This document shows, piece after piece, positions 1-11,420 of a DNA stretch of 64,000 nucleotides. Below the pieces are notes generated by a model. It was not told the DNA's origin. It worked only from the letters and a program-made list of their open reading frames with translations, and made no database searches. Both the position numbers and the translations under genes were made by a program. The stretch is from Aciduricibacillus chroicocephali (lineage in GTDB: Bacteria > Bacillota > Bacilli > Bacillales > Amphibacillaceae), in contig NZ_CP129113.1 in the NCBI RefSeq assembly GCF_030762805.1, forward strand, positions 510,001 to 574,000, given 5' to 3'. Positions within the stretch are counted from its first letter, which is position 1; the number at the start of each line of letters is the position of its first letter.

Positions 1-2
1 TA

Positions 3-557
3 GATCAGGACCGCGCGAGTTACCGAAGTACTGCTGAAGAAGGGGATGTTGTATTCGTCACAGGTACATTAGGTGATTCAGCGAAAGGCTTGCAGTTGTT
101 GCTCCAGCCTGAGCAGGAATTGGAACACCGTACCTATTTTGAGAGTCGGCATCAGAGACCTTCCCCAAGAGCAAAATTTGCTTATGAGGTTGCAAAACAT
201 ACAAGAGTCACATTGAATGATATTAGTGACGGAATTGCAAGTGAGGCTAACGAGATTGCTGAATCCTCCTCTATCGATCTTCATATTCAATATGAACAAT
301 TGCCAGTGCATGAAGCTCTATCGGAAGATGACGAGAAAGATAAATGGATCTTATCCGGTGGAGAAGATTTCGAGCTGATTGGAACAGTTGCTAGAAAAGA
401 TTGGCCAATCGTTCACAAAGTTGCGAGCCAAACAAATGTTCAAGTGACCGAAATTGGCAAAGTTGTACCTAAGTCAGGGGAGATTGGTCAGGCTTGGCTT
501 AGAAAAGAAGGGTTAATGAGTCGTTTGAATAAAAGCGGCTATAATCATTTTAAGTAG
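3..557 (+). CDS. thiL: Thiamine-monophosphate kinase, C-terminal part
   Basis: ThiL phosphorylates thiamine monophosphate to the diphosphate cofactor in the cytoplasm. The reading frame is open from the window edge, so the N-terminal half with the first metal-binding aspartates is missing. Visible family hallmarks are GDVVFVTGTLGDSAKGL, the NDISDGIASE motif (a conserved Asp-rich phosphate/metal-binding stretch) and GGEDFELIGT. It is the first visible gene of a tight same-strand run with tsaE, tsaB, rimI and tsaD, the arrangement known from B. subtilis ydiA-ydiE. The stop codon directly abuts a possible GTG start of the next gene. The identification is secure although only about 184 residues are present. 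Confidence 0.95.
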   Translation, partial: DQDRASYRSTAEEGDVVFVTGTLGDSAKGLQLLLQPEQELEHRTYFESRHQRPSPRAKFAYEVAKHTRVTLNDISDGIASEANEIAESSSIDLHIQYEQLPVHEALSEDDEKDKWILSGGEDFELIGTVARKDWPIVHKVASQTNVQVTEIGKVVPKSGEIGQAWLRKEGLMSRLNKSGYNHFK

Positions 558-572
558 GTGAAGTTAACGACA

Positions 573-1022
573 ATGCATCAGATCAGGACTGAATCCATGG
601 AAGATACAATGCGACTCGGCGAAAAACTGGCTCTTCTTTTAAAAAAGGGAGATGTCATTACTCTGGAAGGGGAACTAGGAGCAGGAAAGACAACCTTTAC
701 AAAAGGGGTTGCGAGAGGTCTGGGGATTGTACAGACTTTGTCGAGCCCGACTTTTACCATTATTAAAGAATATAAAGGAGATCTTCCCCTTTATCATATG
801 GATGCGTATCGACTGGAGCATTCTGAGGAAGATCTCGGTTTTGATGAATATTTCAGTGGAGATGGCGTATCTGTCGTTGAGTGGGCTCAATTCATTGAGG
901 AATTCTTACCAAAAGAACGGTTGGATGTTAAAATAGAGTATCTGAATGAACATCAACGTCTCTTCACTTTGTCACCGCAGGGTATGCACTTTGAAGTTGT
1001 GGCAGCTGAATTACAACTATGA
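573..1022 (+). CDS. tsaE: tRNA t6A synthesis ATPase TsaE
   Basis: TsaE is the small P-loop ATPase that works with TsaB and TsaD to make threonylcarbamoyl-adenosine (t6A37) in tRNAs reading ANN codons. The Walker A motif GELGAGKTT lies at residues 33-41, followed by SPTFTIIKEY and the conserved LYHMDAYRLE and VVEWAQFIEE stretches, close to B. subtilis YdiB. I chose the ATG preceded by AGGTGA about 11 bases upstream; an in-frame GTG at 558, touching the thiL stop, would add five residues and lacks its own ribosome site. The length of 149 residues is normal. The gene is co-transcribed with thiL and tsaB. Confidence 0.94.
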   Translation: MHQIRTESMEDTMRLGEKLALLLKKGDVITLEGELGAGKTTFTKGVARGLGIVQTLSSPTFTIIKEYKGDLPLYHMDAYRLEHSEEDLGFDEYFSGDGVSVVEWAQFIEEFLPKERLDVKIEYLNEHQRLFTLSPQGMHFEVVAAELQL

Positions 1023-1059
1023 TTGGTGCAGGGAAGAGCGGTTTTAAGGAGCAGCATGC

Positions 1060-1767
1060 ATGAATATACTTGCAATGGACACTTCGAATCAGACTCTAGG
1101 CGTAGCATTGCTTCGTGACGGAGAGCTGATCGGTTCCTATATAACAAATGTTAAAAAGAATCACTCGGTTCGTCTAATGCCAGCCGTTGATGACTTGATG
1201 AAGGAAGTCGGTATGGAGCCGGAAGACCTTGATCAGATCGTTGTCGCCAATGGCCCTGGTTCTTATACAGGCGTCCGGATTGGTGTGACGACAGCAAAAA
1301 CGCTTGCTTGGGCACTCAATATTCCTGTCAAAGCTGTTTCCAGTCTTGAACTGCTCGCTTGGCAGGGAAGAAATAGCAAACATGCAATTTGTCCTTTTTT
1401 TGATGCACGCCGTGGACTTGTATTTACTGGATTGTACGAGTTTAAGGATGGGAAGGCACAACTAGTGCGCCCGGAACAAAATATCTTAATGGAAGACTGG
1501 CTTCACGAGCTTAAGAATGAAGGAAGACCTGTGATTTTCTTAAGTCCGGAACTATCCATTCATCGAGAATGTATTGAGGCCATTATGGGAGACCTTGCAA
1601 TCATTCCTAATGGTGCAAACCAATATCCGAACCCGGCTGATCTTGCTTTTTGTGGATTGGGTAAAGAAGGAATACAAGCAGGGGAGCTTGTGCCGAATTA
1701 CTTGCGCCTTGCTGAAGCAGAAGCTAAGTGGCTTGAGTCTAATAAGGACAGGGAAGGCAATGAGTAA
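1060..1767 (+). CDS. tsaB: tRNA t6A synthesis protein TsaB
   Basis: TsaB is the ASKHA-fold scaffold and partner of TsaD in the t6A complex. It begins MNILAMDTSNQTLGVAL, typical of the family, and carries GPGSYTGVRIGVTTAKTLAW around residues 66-85, the surface that contacts TsaD. The length of 235 residues fits the family. A ribosome site (AAGGAG) lies about eight bases before the ATG. Its last eight bases overlap the rimI start, so translation of the two is probably coupled. It lacks the metal-binding histidines of TsaD, as expected for a non-catalytic homologue. Confidence 0.95.
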   Translation: MNILAMDTSNQTLGVALLRDGELIGSYITNVKKNHSVRLMPAVDDLMKEVGMEPEDLDQIVVANGPGSYTGVRIGVTTAKTLAWALNIPVKAVSSLELLAWQGRNSKHAICPFFDARRGLVFTGLYEFKDGKAQLVRPEQNILMEDWLHELKNEGRPVIFLSPELSIHRECIEAIMGDLAIIPNGANQYPNPADLAFCGLGKEGIQAGELVPNYLRLAEAEAKWLESNKDREGNE

Positions 1768-2227
1768 AACACATACAGAAACCGGCGTTAAAATTCGCCG
1801 GATGCAACTTGATGATTTGGAACAGGTCATGGAAATTGACCGTGCTTCATTCCCTTGTCCATGGCCAGAAGAGATCTTCAAACAAGAAATAAATGATAAT
1901 GATTTCGCCTACTATTATGTAATGGAAATGGGCGATCGTATTATCGGCTATGCAGGTACTTGGATGGTACTTGGTGATGCACAGGTAACGAATATAGCTC
2001 TCTTACCGGAAATGCGCGGTAAGAAGCTTGGTGAGCGTTTATTCAAGCATATCGTGGCTGAAGCAATTATGAATGGCATGGAACGTTTATCTCTAGAGGT
2101 TCGTGTTTCCAATATTATCGCCCAAAAAATGTACCGTAAGTTCGGTCTCATTCCAGGCGGTGTTCGTAAAAATTACTATACCGACAATAATGAAGATGCT
2201 ATTGTCATGTGGGTGGACTTTACATGA
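1760..2227 (+). CDS. rimI: Ribosomal protein S18-alanine N-acetyltransferase-type GNAT
   Basis: This is a GNAT-fold acetyltransferase of the RimI family, which acetylates the N-terminal alanine of ribosomal protein S18 in E. coli. Bacilli nearly always encode it between tsaB and tsaD, as here. The sequence shows [28 protein letters not shown], the acetyl-CoA loop region [14 protein letters not shown] and [19 protein letters not shown]. The start is the ATG overlapping the end of tsaB, which gives 155 residues. A longer open frame upstream runs inside tsaB and is not used. The end overlaps the tsaD start as ATGA. The natural substrate in Bacillus is less certain than the fold. Confidence 0.92.
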   Translation: MSKTHTETGVKIRRMQLDDLEQVMEIDRASFPCPWPEEIFKQEINDNDFAYYYVMEMGDRIIGYAGTWMVLGDAQVTNIALLPEMRGKKLGERLFKHIVAEAIMNGMERLSLEVRVSNIIAQKMYRKFGLIPGGVRKNYYTDNNEDAIVMWVDFT

Positions 2228-3234
2228 AAAAAGATACATGCATACTAGCTATTGAAACGAGCTGTGATGAAACAGCGGCAGCAATTGTGAAAAATGGAAC
2301 AGAGCTGCTTGCAAATGTTGTTGCCTCACAAATCGAGAGCCATAAGAGATTTGGAGGCGTTGTTCCTGAGATTGCATCCCGCCACCATGTTGAAGCAATT
2401 ACTGATGTGATCAGTGAGGCTTTTTCACAGTCTGGTCTTGAATGGGATGATATTGATGCTATTGCTGTAACAGAAGGTCCGGGCCTTGTGGGAGCATTGC
2501 TTATTGGTGTCAGCGCAGCAAAGGCTCTATCTTTTGCTAAGAAAAAGCCTTTAATCGGTGTCCACCATATCGCCGGCCATATTTATGCGAACCGGCTAAT
2601 TGAAGAATTTGAATTTCCGCTGTTAGCTCTTATCGTTTCTGGAGGGCATACAGAGCTTGTCTTAATGAAAGGACACGGGGAATTTGAAGTCATTGGGCAG
2701 ACACGGGACGACGCATGTGGTGAAGCATATGATAAAGTGGCACGCATGTTATCTCTCCCATATCCTGGAGGTCCGCATATTGACCGACTTGCTGCGGATG
2801 GAGAGGAAACGATTGAGTTCCCGCGTGCTTATTTAGAGGAAGGAAGCTTTGACTTCAGTTTCAGCGGTTTGAAATCTGCTGTAATCAATACGATTCATAA
2901 TGCGAAACAGCGTGGCAAGGAACTGAAGGATGAAGATATCGCTGCAAGCTTCCAGGCTAGCGTTGTTGAAGTACTTGTTGAGAAGACATTCAAGGCGGCG
3001 AAGCAATATAATGTAAAAGAAGTTATTGTTGCTGGTGGAGTTGCAGCAAACAAAGGGCTCCGCAATAAGCTTGCTGAGCGATTTGAAAATAGCGGAATCC
3101 CGCTTCATTTCCCGCCAATCCATCTGTGCACGGACAATGCAGCGATGATTGGAGCTGCTGCCCATATTGCTTATGAGCAGGGGAGACGTCATGGGATGGA
3201 TTTGAACGCGAACCCGGGCCTAGAATTATATTAA
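2224..3234 (+). CDS. tsaD: tRNA t6A threonylcarbamoyltransferase TsaD
   Basis: TsaD transfers the threonylcarbamoyl group from TC-AMP to A37 of tRNA. It is an ASKHA metalloprotein; the sequence shows [13 protein letters not shown] at the N-terminus, the metal-binding HHIAGH motif at residues 114-119, [11 protein letters not shown] and the C-terminal [11 protein letters not shown]. The ATG in the ATGA overlap with rimI gives 336 residues, close to B. subtilis YdiE/Gcp. An in-frame GTG 15 bases upstream is less likely. It is the last gene of the t6A cluster, and a separate gene of the RodA/FtsW family follows after about 115 bases. Confidence 0.97.
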   Translation: MKKDTCILAIETSCDETAAAIVKNGTELLANVVASQIESHKRFGGVVPEIASRHHVEAITDVISEAFSQSGLEWDDIDAIAVTEGPGLVGALLIGVSAAKALSFAKKKPLIGVHHIAGHIYANRLIEEFEFPLLALIVSGGHTELVLMKGHGEFEVIGQTRDDACGEAYDKVARMLSLPYPGGPHIDRLAADGEETIEFPRAYLEEGSFDFSFSGLKSAVINTIHNAKQRGKELKDEDIAASFQASVVEVLVEKTFKAAKQYNVKEVIVAGGVAANKGLRNKLAERFENSGIPLHFPPIHLCTDNAAMIGAAAHIAYEQGRRHGMDLNANPGLELY

Positions 3235-3350
3235 ACAAGAGTAGTCAACAATTGCCTGTATCGAGTATAATTGTCAGGTAACCGAGAAATTTGCGGATAT
3301 TTGTCAATTGATCGTCCGAATTCAGATGATTGGAAATTTGGTGTAAACAG

Positions 3351-4523
3351 ATGCAAAAAAAACAATCTCATTTTTTTCAGAGTGACCTGATTATATTGTT
3401 GGTTCTTCTGATTAGTGTTAGCCTGCTTGCCATTTATAACGCCCAGCAGCTGGAACAGTATGAAGGTAAGAATTTCGTCATGTTGCAGAGTTTCTGGTAT
3501 ATTGTTGGGGTTTTGATTTTGATCGGCTTACAGATGATCGATACGGATCAGTACTATCGTGCGAGTCTAATTATTTACGGTGCGACTGTATTCCTGCTCG
3601 TCGTCCTTTGGTTAAGTCCGGAAAGCATTGCGAGAGAAGTAAACGGTGCAAAGAGCTGGTTCCATCTTCCGGGCTTTACTCTGCAGCCGAGTGAATTCAC
3701 AAAGATCGGGCTTATTCTCTATCTTTCAGCAATTATCACGAAGCATAAAGAAAGAGTGAAAAGGCCTACACTGGAGACAGATTTGAAGCTCCTTGGCAAA
3801 ATGATCATTGTTGTCGGGATACCGGTCATGTTCACAATGGTTCAGCCGGATATGGGTACATCACTTGTGTATTTATTTATCACAGGGATGCTCGTTATTT
3901 TGTCAGGGATTAACTGGAAAATTATAGCTACGATGGTTACGACGTTGCTTGTAGCTGCTGTTACGGTCGTCTTCATCGTAGTACAATTTCCGAATTTCGC
4001 ACAAGACGTACTGCATATCAAGCCGTATCAGATGGGGCGGGTATTGACCTGGTTCGACCACTCTCAGCAAACGAGCAATGATACGTTCCATATCGACCGT
4101 TCCATGCAAGCGCTTGGTTCAGGCCAACTGACGGGAAAAGGAATGGACAGCTTGCAAGTCCAGCTGCCCGAAGCACAGACTGACTTTATATTCTCAGTAG
4201 TGGGTGAAAGCTTCGGATTCATTGGAACAGCGGCTGTTGTGCTGCTATATTTCCTGCTAATGTATAAACTCGTTACTCTCGGATTGCAAGTGTATACCCG
4301 CAATCCGTTTGGGTCTTATCTATGTTTTGGCTATATGAGTCTATTACTCATGCATACGTTCCAAAATATCGGCATGACAATCGGTATTATGCCGATTACC
4401 GGGATTCCGCTTTACTTCCTTAGTTATGGAGGGAGCTCGGTACTTGCTGCAATGTTAGGATACGGATTGATCTACAGAGTAGCTGTAGAGAATTCGATTC
4501 AGAATGATTATTTGTTCAAATAA
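3351..4523 (+). CDS. rodA: RodA/FtsW-family (SEDS) peptidoglycan polymerase
   Basis: SEDS proteins are multi-pass membrane glycosyltransferases that polymerise lipid II with a partner class B PBP. About ten hydrophobic segments are visible, with LQPSEFTKIGLILYLSA, ALGSGQLTGKGMDSLQ and LPEAQTDFIFSVVGESFGF, which resemble RodA more than FtsW. The ATG chosen gives 390 residues; an in-frame TTG 21 bases upstream is possible, and neither has a strong ribosome site. In B. subtilis tsaD is followed directly by the ydiF region, so this gene is an addition or rearrangement here. It may be a paralogue rather than the main RodA. It converges on the ABC-F gene. Confidence 0.88.
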   Translation: MQKKQSHFFQSDLIILLVLLISVSLLAIYNAQQLEQYEGKNFVMLQSFWYIVGVLILIGLQMIDTDQYYRASLIIYGATVFLLVVLWLSPESIAREVNGAKSWFHLPGFTLQPSEFTKIGLILYLSAIITKHKERVKRPTLETDLKLLGKMIIVVGIPVMFTMVQPDMGTSLVYLFITGMLVILSGINWKIIATMVTTLLVAAVTVVFIVVQFPNFAQDVLHIKPYQMGRVLTWFDHSQQTSNDTFHIDRSMQALGSGQLTGKGMDSLQVQLPEAQTDFIFSVVGESFGFIGTAAVVLLYFLLMYKLVTLGLQVYTRNPFGSYLCFGYMSLLLMHTFQNIGMTIGIMPITGIPLYFLSYGGSSVLAAMLGYGLIYRVAVENSIQNDYLFK

Positions 4524-4560
4524 AAAACTGCAACGGCAATTTGCCTGTTGCAGTTTTTTT
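4522..4560. terminator. Bidirectional intrinsic terminator
   Basis: An AACTGCAAC/GTTGCAGTT stem with an inner GGCA/TGCC helix is flanked by A-rich and T-rich tracts on opposite sides. It lies between the convergent rodA-type and ydiF genes and can serve both strands. Confidence 0.9.
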
Positions 4561-4567
4561 ATATCTA

Positions 4568-6505
4568 TCATTCTTCTTCTGATAATATTGTCCATTCTTC
4601 CATATATTCATCAATCTGTGCTCGAATGGCTGCTGTTCGTTCAGTCAGTTTCATAACAGCTTCATGGTCTTCAAATACTTCAGGAAGTGTCATTTGCTCT
4701 TCAAGTTCAGCATGTTCGCTTTCCAGCATTTCTATTTTTTCTTCTAGTTCAGCAATGCGGCGTGCAATCTTGCGTTTTTCGCTTTGCAGCTGCTTCTGTT
4801 CTTTATAGGAAAGAGCTTGTTCGTTCTTCTTTTCTTCCTTTTTCGGAGCTGCTTTTTCGAGCTCGTCGAGTCTCTGGATCTCAGCCGTTTCTTCCTTTTT
4901 CTCTACATAATAATCGTAGTCGCCAAGATAGACTGTCGTACCTTCTTTTGTAAGCTCTACGACTTGGTCGGCGATGCGATTGATGAAATAGCGGTCGTGT
5001 GAAACGAATACGATTGTACCCGGATAGTCAATCAGTGCCGCTTCCAATACTTCTTTGCTGTCAATATCCAAGTGGTTTGTCGGTTCATCCAGGATAAGCA
5101 GGTTTGCACGTTGAAGCATGAGCTTTGCCAGGGCAAGACGTGCTTTTTCCCCACCACTCAGGGAGCTGACCGGCTTTAGGACATCATCCCCGGAAAATAG
5201 GAAATTGCCGAGGACAGTACGCACATCGCGTTCCATCATTGTTGGATAGTCGTCCCATAATTCCTTGAGCACTGTCTTTGTGGAAGAGAGCTCAGTCTGT
5301 TCCTGATCATAGTAACCGATTTCGACATTCGAGCCGATTCGAATTTCACCACTTGCTGGTGTGTAACGTCCAAGAATTGCTTTCAGCAAAGTTGTCTTTC
5401 CGGCACCATTCGGTCCGACAAGTGCAATTCGCTCTCCACGATTTACATGGAAATTTGCATGCTCAAACAGATTAGTAGATTCACCTTCATAGCGGAAAGC
5501 AACATCTTCAATCTTCAGCACATCATTCCCGGTTTTCTTGTCAATTTGGAAAGAGAAGGAGGCTGATGATTCATCACCGAGCGGTCGATCCATCATTTCC
5601 ATCTTTTCAAGTTGTTTGCGGCGGCTCTGAGCTCGTTTTGTTGTAGAAGCCCGTACAATATTGCGTTGGATGAACTCCTCTGTACGTTTAATCTCTGCCT
5701 GCTGGTTCTCATAAGCTTTCAGTTCACTTTCATAATCAGCAGCCTTCTGTTCAAGATATTTGCTGTAGGAGCCGACAAAGCGGCGTGAACGATGGCGGGA
5801 AATCTCATACACGATCGAAACGGTCTTATCGAGGAAGTAGCGGTCGTGGGATACGATGGCTACTGCTCCCGGATAACCGCCGAGATAACCTTCCAGCCAA
5901 TTCAGAGTCTCAATGTCCAAGTGGTTCGTCGGTTCATCGAGAATGAGCAGTTCAGGCTTTTTCAATAGGAGTCTGCCAAGGGCAAGACGTGTTTTCTGTC
6001 CACCACTCAGTTCTGTAATAGGTGTGCTGTAATCATACTCACTGAAATCGAGACCAGTGAGTACAGCGCGAATTTCGGATTCAAAGCTATAGCCACCATC
6101 CTGGTCAAAGGCATGTTGCTTGCGGTCATATTCGGCAAGTAAACGGGCATATTCATCTTCTGTATAGTCCCCGGAGTCTGCCATCTTCTGCTCCAGGCTG
6201 CGCAACTCCTTTTCACGGGCGATGAGATCGCTGAATACTTCGCGCATTTCATCCCAGATGGAGTTCGTCGTATCAAGTGCAGTATGCTGAGCGAGGTAGC
6301 CAATTTCTACTTCTTTCGGTTTAATCAAATCTCCGGAATCGTAGCTCATTTCACCGGCCATAATTTTGAGAAGGGTAGACTTGCCTGCGCCGTTACGGCC
6401 AACAATGGCAACCCGATCACGGTCTTTAATTTCCAATTTTATATTTGAAAGAATCTCCTCAGCCCCGAAGGACTTGGAGAGCTGATTTATCTGCATGACA
6501 ATCAT
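4568..6505 (-). CDS. ydiF: ABC-F family ATPase (YdiF-like)
   Basis: ABC-F proteins have two fused ABC ATPase domains and no membrane part; members act on ribosomes in translation or antibiotic protection. Here the first Walker A GRNGAGKS is at residues 36-43 with ELSGGQKTR and LILDEPTNHLD. The second half repeats GPNGAGKTT, SLSGGEKAR and another LILDEPTNHLD, separated by a charged linker (the P-site tRNA interaction motif region). A coiled-coil-rich C-terminal tail follows. The length of 645 residues and the N-terminal similarity to B. subtilis YdiF support the name. A GAGGTGA ribosome site lies six bases before the ATG. Confidence 0.93.
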   Translation of the reverse strand: MIVMQINQLSKSFGAEEILSNIKLEIKDRDRVAIVGRNGAGKSTLLKIMAGEMSYDSGDLIKPKEVEIGYLAQHTALDTTNSIWDEMREVFSDLIAREKELRSLEQKMADSGDYTEDEYARLLAEYDRKQHAFDQDGGYSFESEIRAVLTGLDFSEYDYSTPITELSGGQKTRLALGRLLLKKPELLILDEPTNHLDIETLNWLEGYLGGYPGAVAIVSHDRYFLDKTVSIVYEISRHRSRRFVGSYSKYLEQKAADYESELKAYENQQAEIKRTEEFIQRNIVRASTTKRAQSRRKQLEKMEMMDRPLGDESSASFSFQIDKKTGNDVLKIEDVAFRYEGESTNLFEHANFHVNRGERIALVGPNGAGKTTLLKAILGRYTPASGEIRIGSNVEIGYYDQEQTELSSTKTVLKELWDDYPTMMERDVRTVLGNFLFSGDDVLKPVSSLSGGEKARLALAKLMLQRANLLILDEPTNHLDIDSKEVLEAALIDYPGTIVFVSHDRYFINRIADQVVELTKEGTTVYLGDYDYYVEKKEETAEIQRLDELEKAAPKKEEKKNEQALSYKEQKQLQSEKRKIARRIAELEEKIEMLESEHAELEEQMTLPEVFEDHEAVMKLTERTAAIRAQIDEYMEEWTILSEEE

Positions 6506-6640
6506 GGATATTCACCTCATCTGTTTCCAGTTTAGCGCAACCGGATTAGGGCAGGCAACCAGATTGTGAAAATTATCACGACTTCTTTCACCTTTTCTGA
6601 TAGAATAGGAGAATGATATCATCACAGGAGTTGAGTGGAT

Positions 6641-7135
6641 ATGTCTGATTTCACGCATTTTAATGAACAAGGCAGAGCGCGGATGGTCGACATAAGCAGC
6701 AAGCAGGATACGGAACGAACTGCAATCGCTCGGTCGAGTGTGCGTGTCAATGAGGAAATCTACGAAAAAGTGAGCAAGCAGGAAATTGCCAAAGGAGATG
6801 TCCTGGCAGTAGCTCAAGTTGCCGGTATTATGGCAGCGAAGAAGACGTCGGACTGGATTCCTATGTGTCATCCGCTTCAGCTTAAAGGCGTCAACATCAG
6901 TTTTGAATGGGAAATTGATTCGGCGTTATATGAACTACATATCGAAGCTTCCGTCAAGACAAAAGGGAGTACGGGAGTGGAAATGGAAGCGCTCACAGCT
7001 GCAAGTGCAACAGCGCTCACTGTATATGACATGTGCAAGGCGATCGATAAGGGAATGATTATCGGTCCGACATACCTGGTTGAGAAAACTGGAGGCAAGT
7101 CCGGGGATTTCAAACGCAGCCCCGAGGAGGAATAA
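6641..7135 (+). CDS. moaC: Cyclic pyranopterin monophosphate synthase MoaC
   Basis: MoaC converts the MoaA product 3',8-cyclo-GTP into cyclic pyranopterin monophosphate in molybdenum cofactor synthesis. The protein starts [19 protein letters not shown] and contains the conserved [17 protein letters not shown] and MCKAIDKGM motifs. The catalytic lysines lie in the last of these and in KTGGKSGDF. The length is 164 residues. The ATG with AGGAG ten bases upstream is preferred to a GTG two codons earlier. It ends three bases before rex, an arrangement shared with B. subtilis. No other molybdenum cofactor gene is in the window. Confidence 0.96.
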   Translation: MSDFTHFNEQGRARMVDISSKQDTERTAIARSSVRVNEEIYEKVSKQEIAKGDVLAVAQVAGIMAAKKTSDWIPMCHPLQLKGVNISFEWEIDSALYELHIEASVKTKGSTGVEMEALTAASATALTVYDMCKAIDKGMIIGPTYLVEKTGGKSGDFKRSPEEE

Positions 7136-7138
7136 GCA

Positions 7139-7819
7139 GTGGAACAGCAAAATCAAAATAAAATTCCGCAGGCGACAGCGAAACGTCTGCCTTTATATTA
7201 TAGATTTTTGAACAACTTGAACCATCAAGGAAAGAAGCGCGTTTCTTCAAAAGAATTGAGTGAGGCAGTGAAAGTGGATTCTGCCACAATCCGCCGTGAC
7301 TTTTCATACTTTGGAGCACTTGGCAAGAAAGGCTATGGCTACAATGTCGAGTATCTCCTTGGATTTTTCCGCAAAACACTTGATCAGGATGAATTGACTG
7401 AAGTCGCACTGATCGGGGTAGGTAATCTTGGGACTGCCTTCCTGAATTATAATTTCATGAAAAATAACAATACGAAAATCGTCGTTGCTTTTGATAAAAG
7501 CTCTCATAAATCAGGCAGTGAAGTGGGCGGCATCCCGGTCTACAATATCGGCGAGCTGGAGAACAGACTTAATGGTGTGCGGGTAGCAATTCTCACTGTT
7601 CCGGCTTCAGAAGCACAGCATATTACAGATCGGCTTGTTGCGCATGGAATTGAGGGAATTCTCAATTTCACACCAGCACGTATTGCCGTGCCGAGTCATG
7701 TACGTGTTCATCATATTGATCTCGCAGTCGAGTTGCAGTCACTTGTTTACTTCCTAAAGCATTATCCAATGAAAGATCAGGAAACGAAAGAAGAAGCAGT
7801 CTCAACAGAAAAGAAGTAG
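7139..7819 (+). CDS. rex: Redox-sensing transcriptional repressor Rex
   Basis: Rex senses the NADH/NAD+ ratio and represses fermentation and anaerobic respiration genes at high NAD+. An N-terminal winged helix (residues about 15-75, with [20 protein letters not shown]) is followed by a Rossmann domain with GVGNLG at 93-98. The C-terminal domain-swapping helix includes [15 protein letters not shown]. The start is GTG, preceded by a strong GAGGAGG site that overlaps the moaC end, and the length of 226 residues is typical. Its stop codon lies inside the terminator shared with ydiK. The B. subtilis tatAy-tatCy genes that follow rex there are absent here. Confidence 0.96.
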   Translation: MEQQNQNKIPQATAKRLPLYYRFLNNLNHQGKKRVSSKELSEAVKVDSATIRRDFSYFGALGKKGYGYNVEYLLGFFRKTLDQDELTEVALIGVGNLGTAFLNYNFMKNNNTKIVVAFDKSSHKSGSEVGGIPVYNIGELENRLNGVRVAILTVPASEAQHITDRLVAHGIEGILNFTPARIAVPSHVRVHHIDLAVELQSLVYFLKHYPMKDQETKEEAVSTEKK

Positions 7820-7850
7820 CTCTCCAGCTTAGGAGTGCTACTTCTTTTTC
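7812..7850. terminator. Bidirectional terminator overlapping the rex stop
   Basis: AGAAGTAGC and CTCC pair with GGAG and GCTACTTCT with a single mismatch. The left arm contains the rex stop codon and the right arm overlaps the 3' end of the convergent ydiK gene. A T-rich tract follows on the plus strand. Confidence 0.85.
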
Positions 7851-8047
7851 ATATGTTTCTTCATATTAAGATAGAAACGGATCAGGCGAATACACGCTCC
7901 GAACATAAACGTAGTGAATACCGTCAAAATGACAGTCGTTGCATTCCAAATCGTAGGTGCTGTCATTGCGCTTTTGTAAGCAGCGAAGAGGAACAGACAG
8001 CCCATCAGGAAGTAGACGATTGCCGGTATCATTGGTGAAATTCTCAA
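7838..8047 (-). CDS. ydiK: YdiK-like DUF4305 small membrane protein
   Basis: This 69-residue protein has two predicted membrane helices (about residues 6-26 and 36-58) and a basic C-terminus ending KKHMKKK, and its sequence and position match B. subtilis YdiK. The function is unknown. The start is most likely TTG, sharing bases with the TGA stop of ydiL and preceded by GGAGG about ten bases upstream; an internal ATG at codon 6 is the alternative. The overlap suggests translational coupling with ydiL. Its C-terminal codons lie in the terminator shared with rex. Confidence 0.82.
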   Translation of the reverse strand: MRISPMIPAIVYFLMGCLFLFAAYKSAMTAPTIWNATTVILTVFTTFMFGACIRLIRFYLNMKKHMKKK

Positions 8048-8766
8048 AAAAGTACGCCTCCAAGCAATATCGTCTGCAGAACTTCGGCCTGTTGCTGCAT
8101 TCGATCAATATCTTCCGGGTCTATATTATATTGTAGAATAACACTGATGGAATTTAAAGCCATATGGACAGCAATTGGGACAATAATCCTCTTTGTTTTC
8201 ATATATAGATAAGCAAAAACAAATCCCATCGACGCATAGATGAGCAAATGTACCAGTTCTCCGTGAATGAGACCGAACATGATGGAAGAAATGATTGCCG
8301 GGATTAAGAAGCCCATTCTCTTATACATGGAGCCAAAAATGATCTTGCGGAAAATGATCTCTTCCAGAATTGGCGCTATAAGTGCCGGGATGATGACAAA
8401 GAGCGGTGCGGAGCGGGCGAGCATCATGATCTGTTCCGTATTGGCGGATTCATTACTCACTTTAAAGAAGTTCTGTTCAATAAGGCCCGCGAGAATCTGA
8501 GCTCCATAGGAGAGAAATACGCCGAGTATAATCCAGCCAATCGTAGTATTGAAGTTCGTAGCATTGCGATCCATATTCTTTTTCATTTCTGGCTTCATAA
8601 GTAGGAGCACGAGAATGAGACCGACTGTGAAACTGCCGATACTCCAGTAGCCATTCGCTTGTATGATGGATAGGTCTGTCTTACCCATTAGCAGAGGAAC
8701 ACCTAGGAAGACGGAGAACTGCATGATGATGTAGACGGCGATAACGCCAAAATAGTTTTTCGCCAA
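8044..8766 (-). CDS. ydiL: CPBP-family intramembrane protease-like protein YdiL
   Basis: CPBP (CAAX protease and bacteriocin-processing) proteins are integral membrane, putative glutamate/histidine-dependent proteases. The conserved motifs EEIIFRKIIFGSMY, a GLIHGELVH stretch and AVHMALN near the end are present, and about seven or eight hydrophobic segments are visible. I chose the TTG start preceded by GGGAG because it gives MAKNYFGVI, which aligns with the start of B. subtilis YdiL. An ATG 14 codons upstream is possible but lacks a ribosome site. It forms an operon with ydiK and is transcribed divergently from groES. Confidence 0.85.
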   Translation of the reverse strand: MAKNYFGVIAVYIIMQFSVFLGVPLLMGKTDLSIIQANGYWSIGSFTVGLILVLLLMKPEMKKNMDRNATNFNTTIGWIILGVFLSYGAQILAGLIEQNFFKVSNESANTEQIMMLARSAPLFVIIPALIAPILEEIIFRKIIFGSMYKRMGFLIPAIISSIMFGLIHGELVHLLIYASMGFVFAYLYMKTKRIIVPIAVHMALNSISVILQYNIDPEDIDRMQQQAEVLQTILLGGVLF

Positions 8767-8919
8767 GAGTCGGATTCTCCCTTTATTTGATTTCAACAGT
8801 ATATGCATTCTGCCTGCTGTATATTATCCAGAATGAGGGCATATACTATAAGACTTGTCCTTTATTTTAGCATACGCTTCCTTTTAAGAAAAAATCCCAA
8901 AATTTATGAGGGTCATTGC

Positions 8920-8948
8920 TTGCATTTTATTTTTGGATTTATTATTAT
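8920..8948 (+). promoter_or_regulatory. groESL sigma-A promoter
   Basis: TTGCAT and TATTAT are separated by exactly 17 bases, placing the start of transcription near 8955, just before the CIRCE element. This matches the layout of the B. subtilis groE promoter. Confidence 0.85.
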
Positions 8949-8959
8949 TGATACTGGAA

Positions 8960-9308
<349 letters not shown>

Positions 9309-9354
9309 TTGATTTCTAATCATACATCTTTTTAACAAAAATTGCGATTAATAG

Positions 9355-11001
<1,647 letters not shown>

Positions 11002-11097
11002 TCTGCCTGCTTGAATCCCAGTAATAATAGGATTTTAAGCCTCTTATTTTCTATGAGAAAACCTGAAGGGTAACCTTTTCTGGATTAAGGGATTAAA

Positions 11098-11377
11098 TTA
11101 GAGGTTTTCCATGAGTTCTTTGAACTTTTGGGAAGCCTCTTTTTTCATCTCTTTTGTCACATGCAAATAAACATTTTTTGTAGTATCTTCATTTTTGTGC
11201 CCTAAACGCTCCATAATTTGTGGAAGAATTACACCTGCTTCAGCAGGTATGTTTTTGAAACGCTCAATGTTTGTTCTTCAAAAACAATATCACGCAATTT
11301 TAAAGCACATATTTCACCTGCCCGCAAACCAGGATAAGCCAGAAAAAGATTAAGTAATCTTGATTCAAACCAAACTT
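11098..11377 (-). pseudogene. Tyrosine integrase remnant, left copy
   Basis: Conceptual translation of the reverse strand gives two pieces of a phage-type tyrosine recombinase in different frames. The first reads LLNLFLAYPGLRAGEICAL and LRDIVFEEQTLSVSKTY, the region around the first catalytic arginine (GLRAGE). The second reads AEAGVILPQIMERLGHKN, then EDTTKNVYLHVTKEMKKEA, ending KELMENL and stop; it carries the LGH motif and the nucleophile Tyr in NVYLHV. The intervening core with the Lys and HxxR is deleted and the N-terminal DNA-binding part is missing, so the gene cannot be functional. Its stop lies about 97 bases after the groEL stop, the usual position for an integrase next to its attachment site. 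Confidence 0.85.
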
Positions 11378-11420
11378 TTAACAATGTTACTGAGGCTCTC
11401 AACTAATTTGGGGGTCTTTT

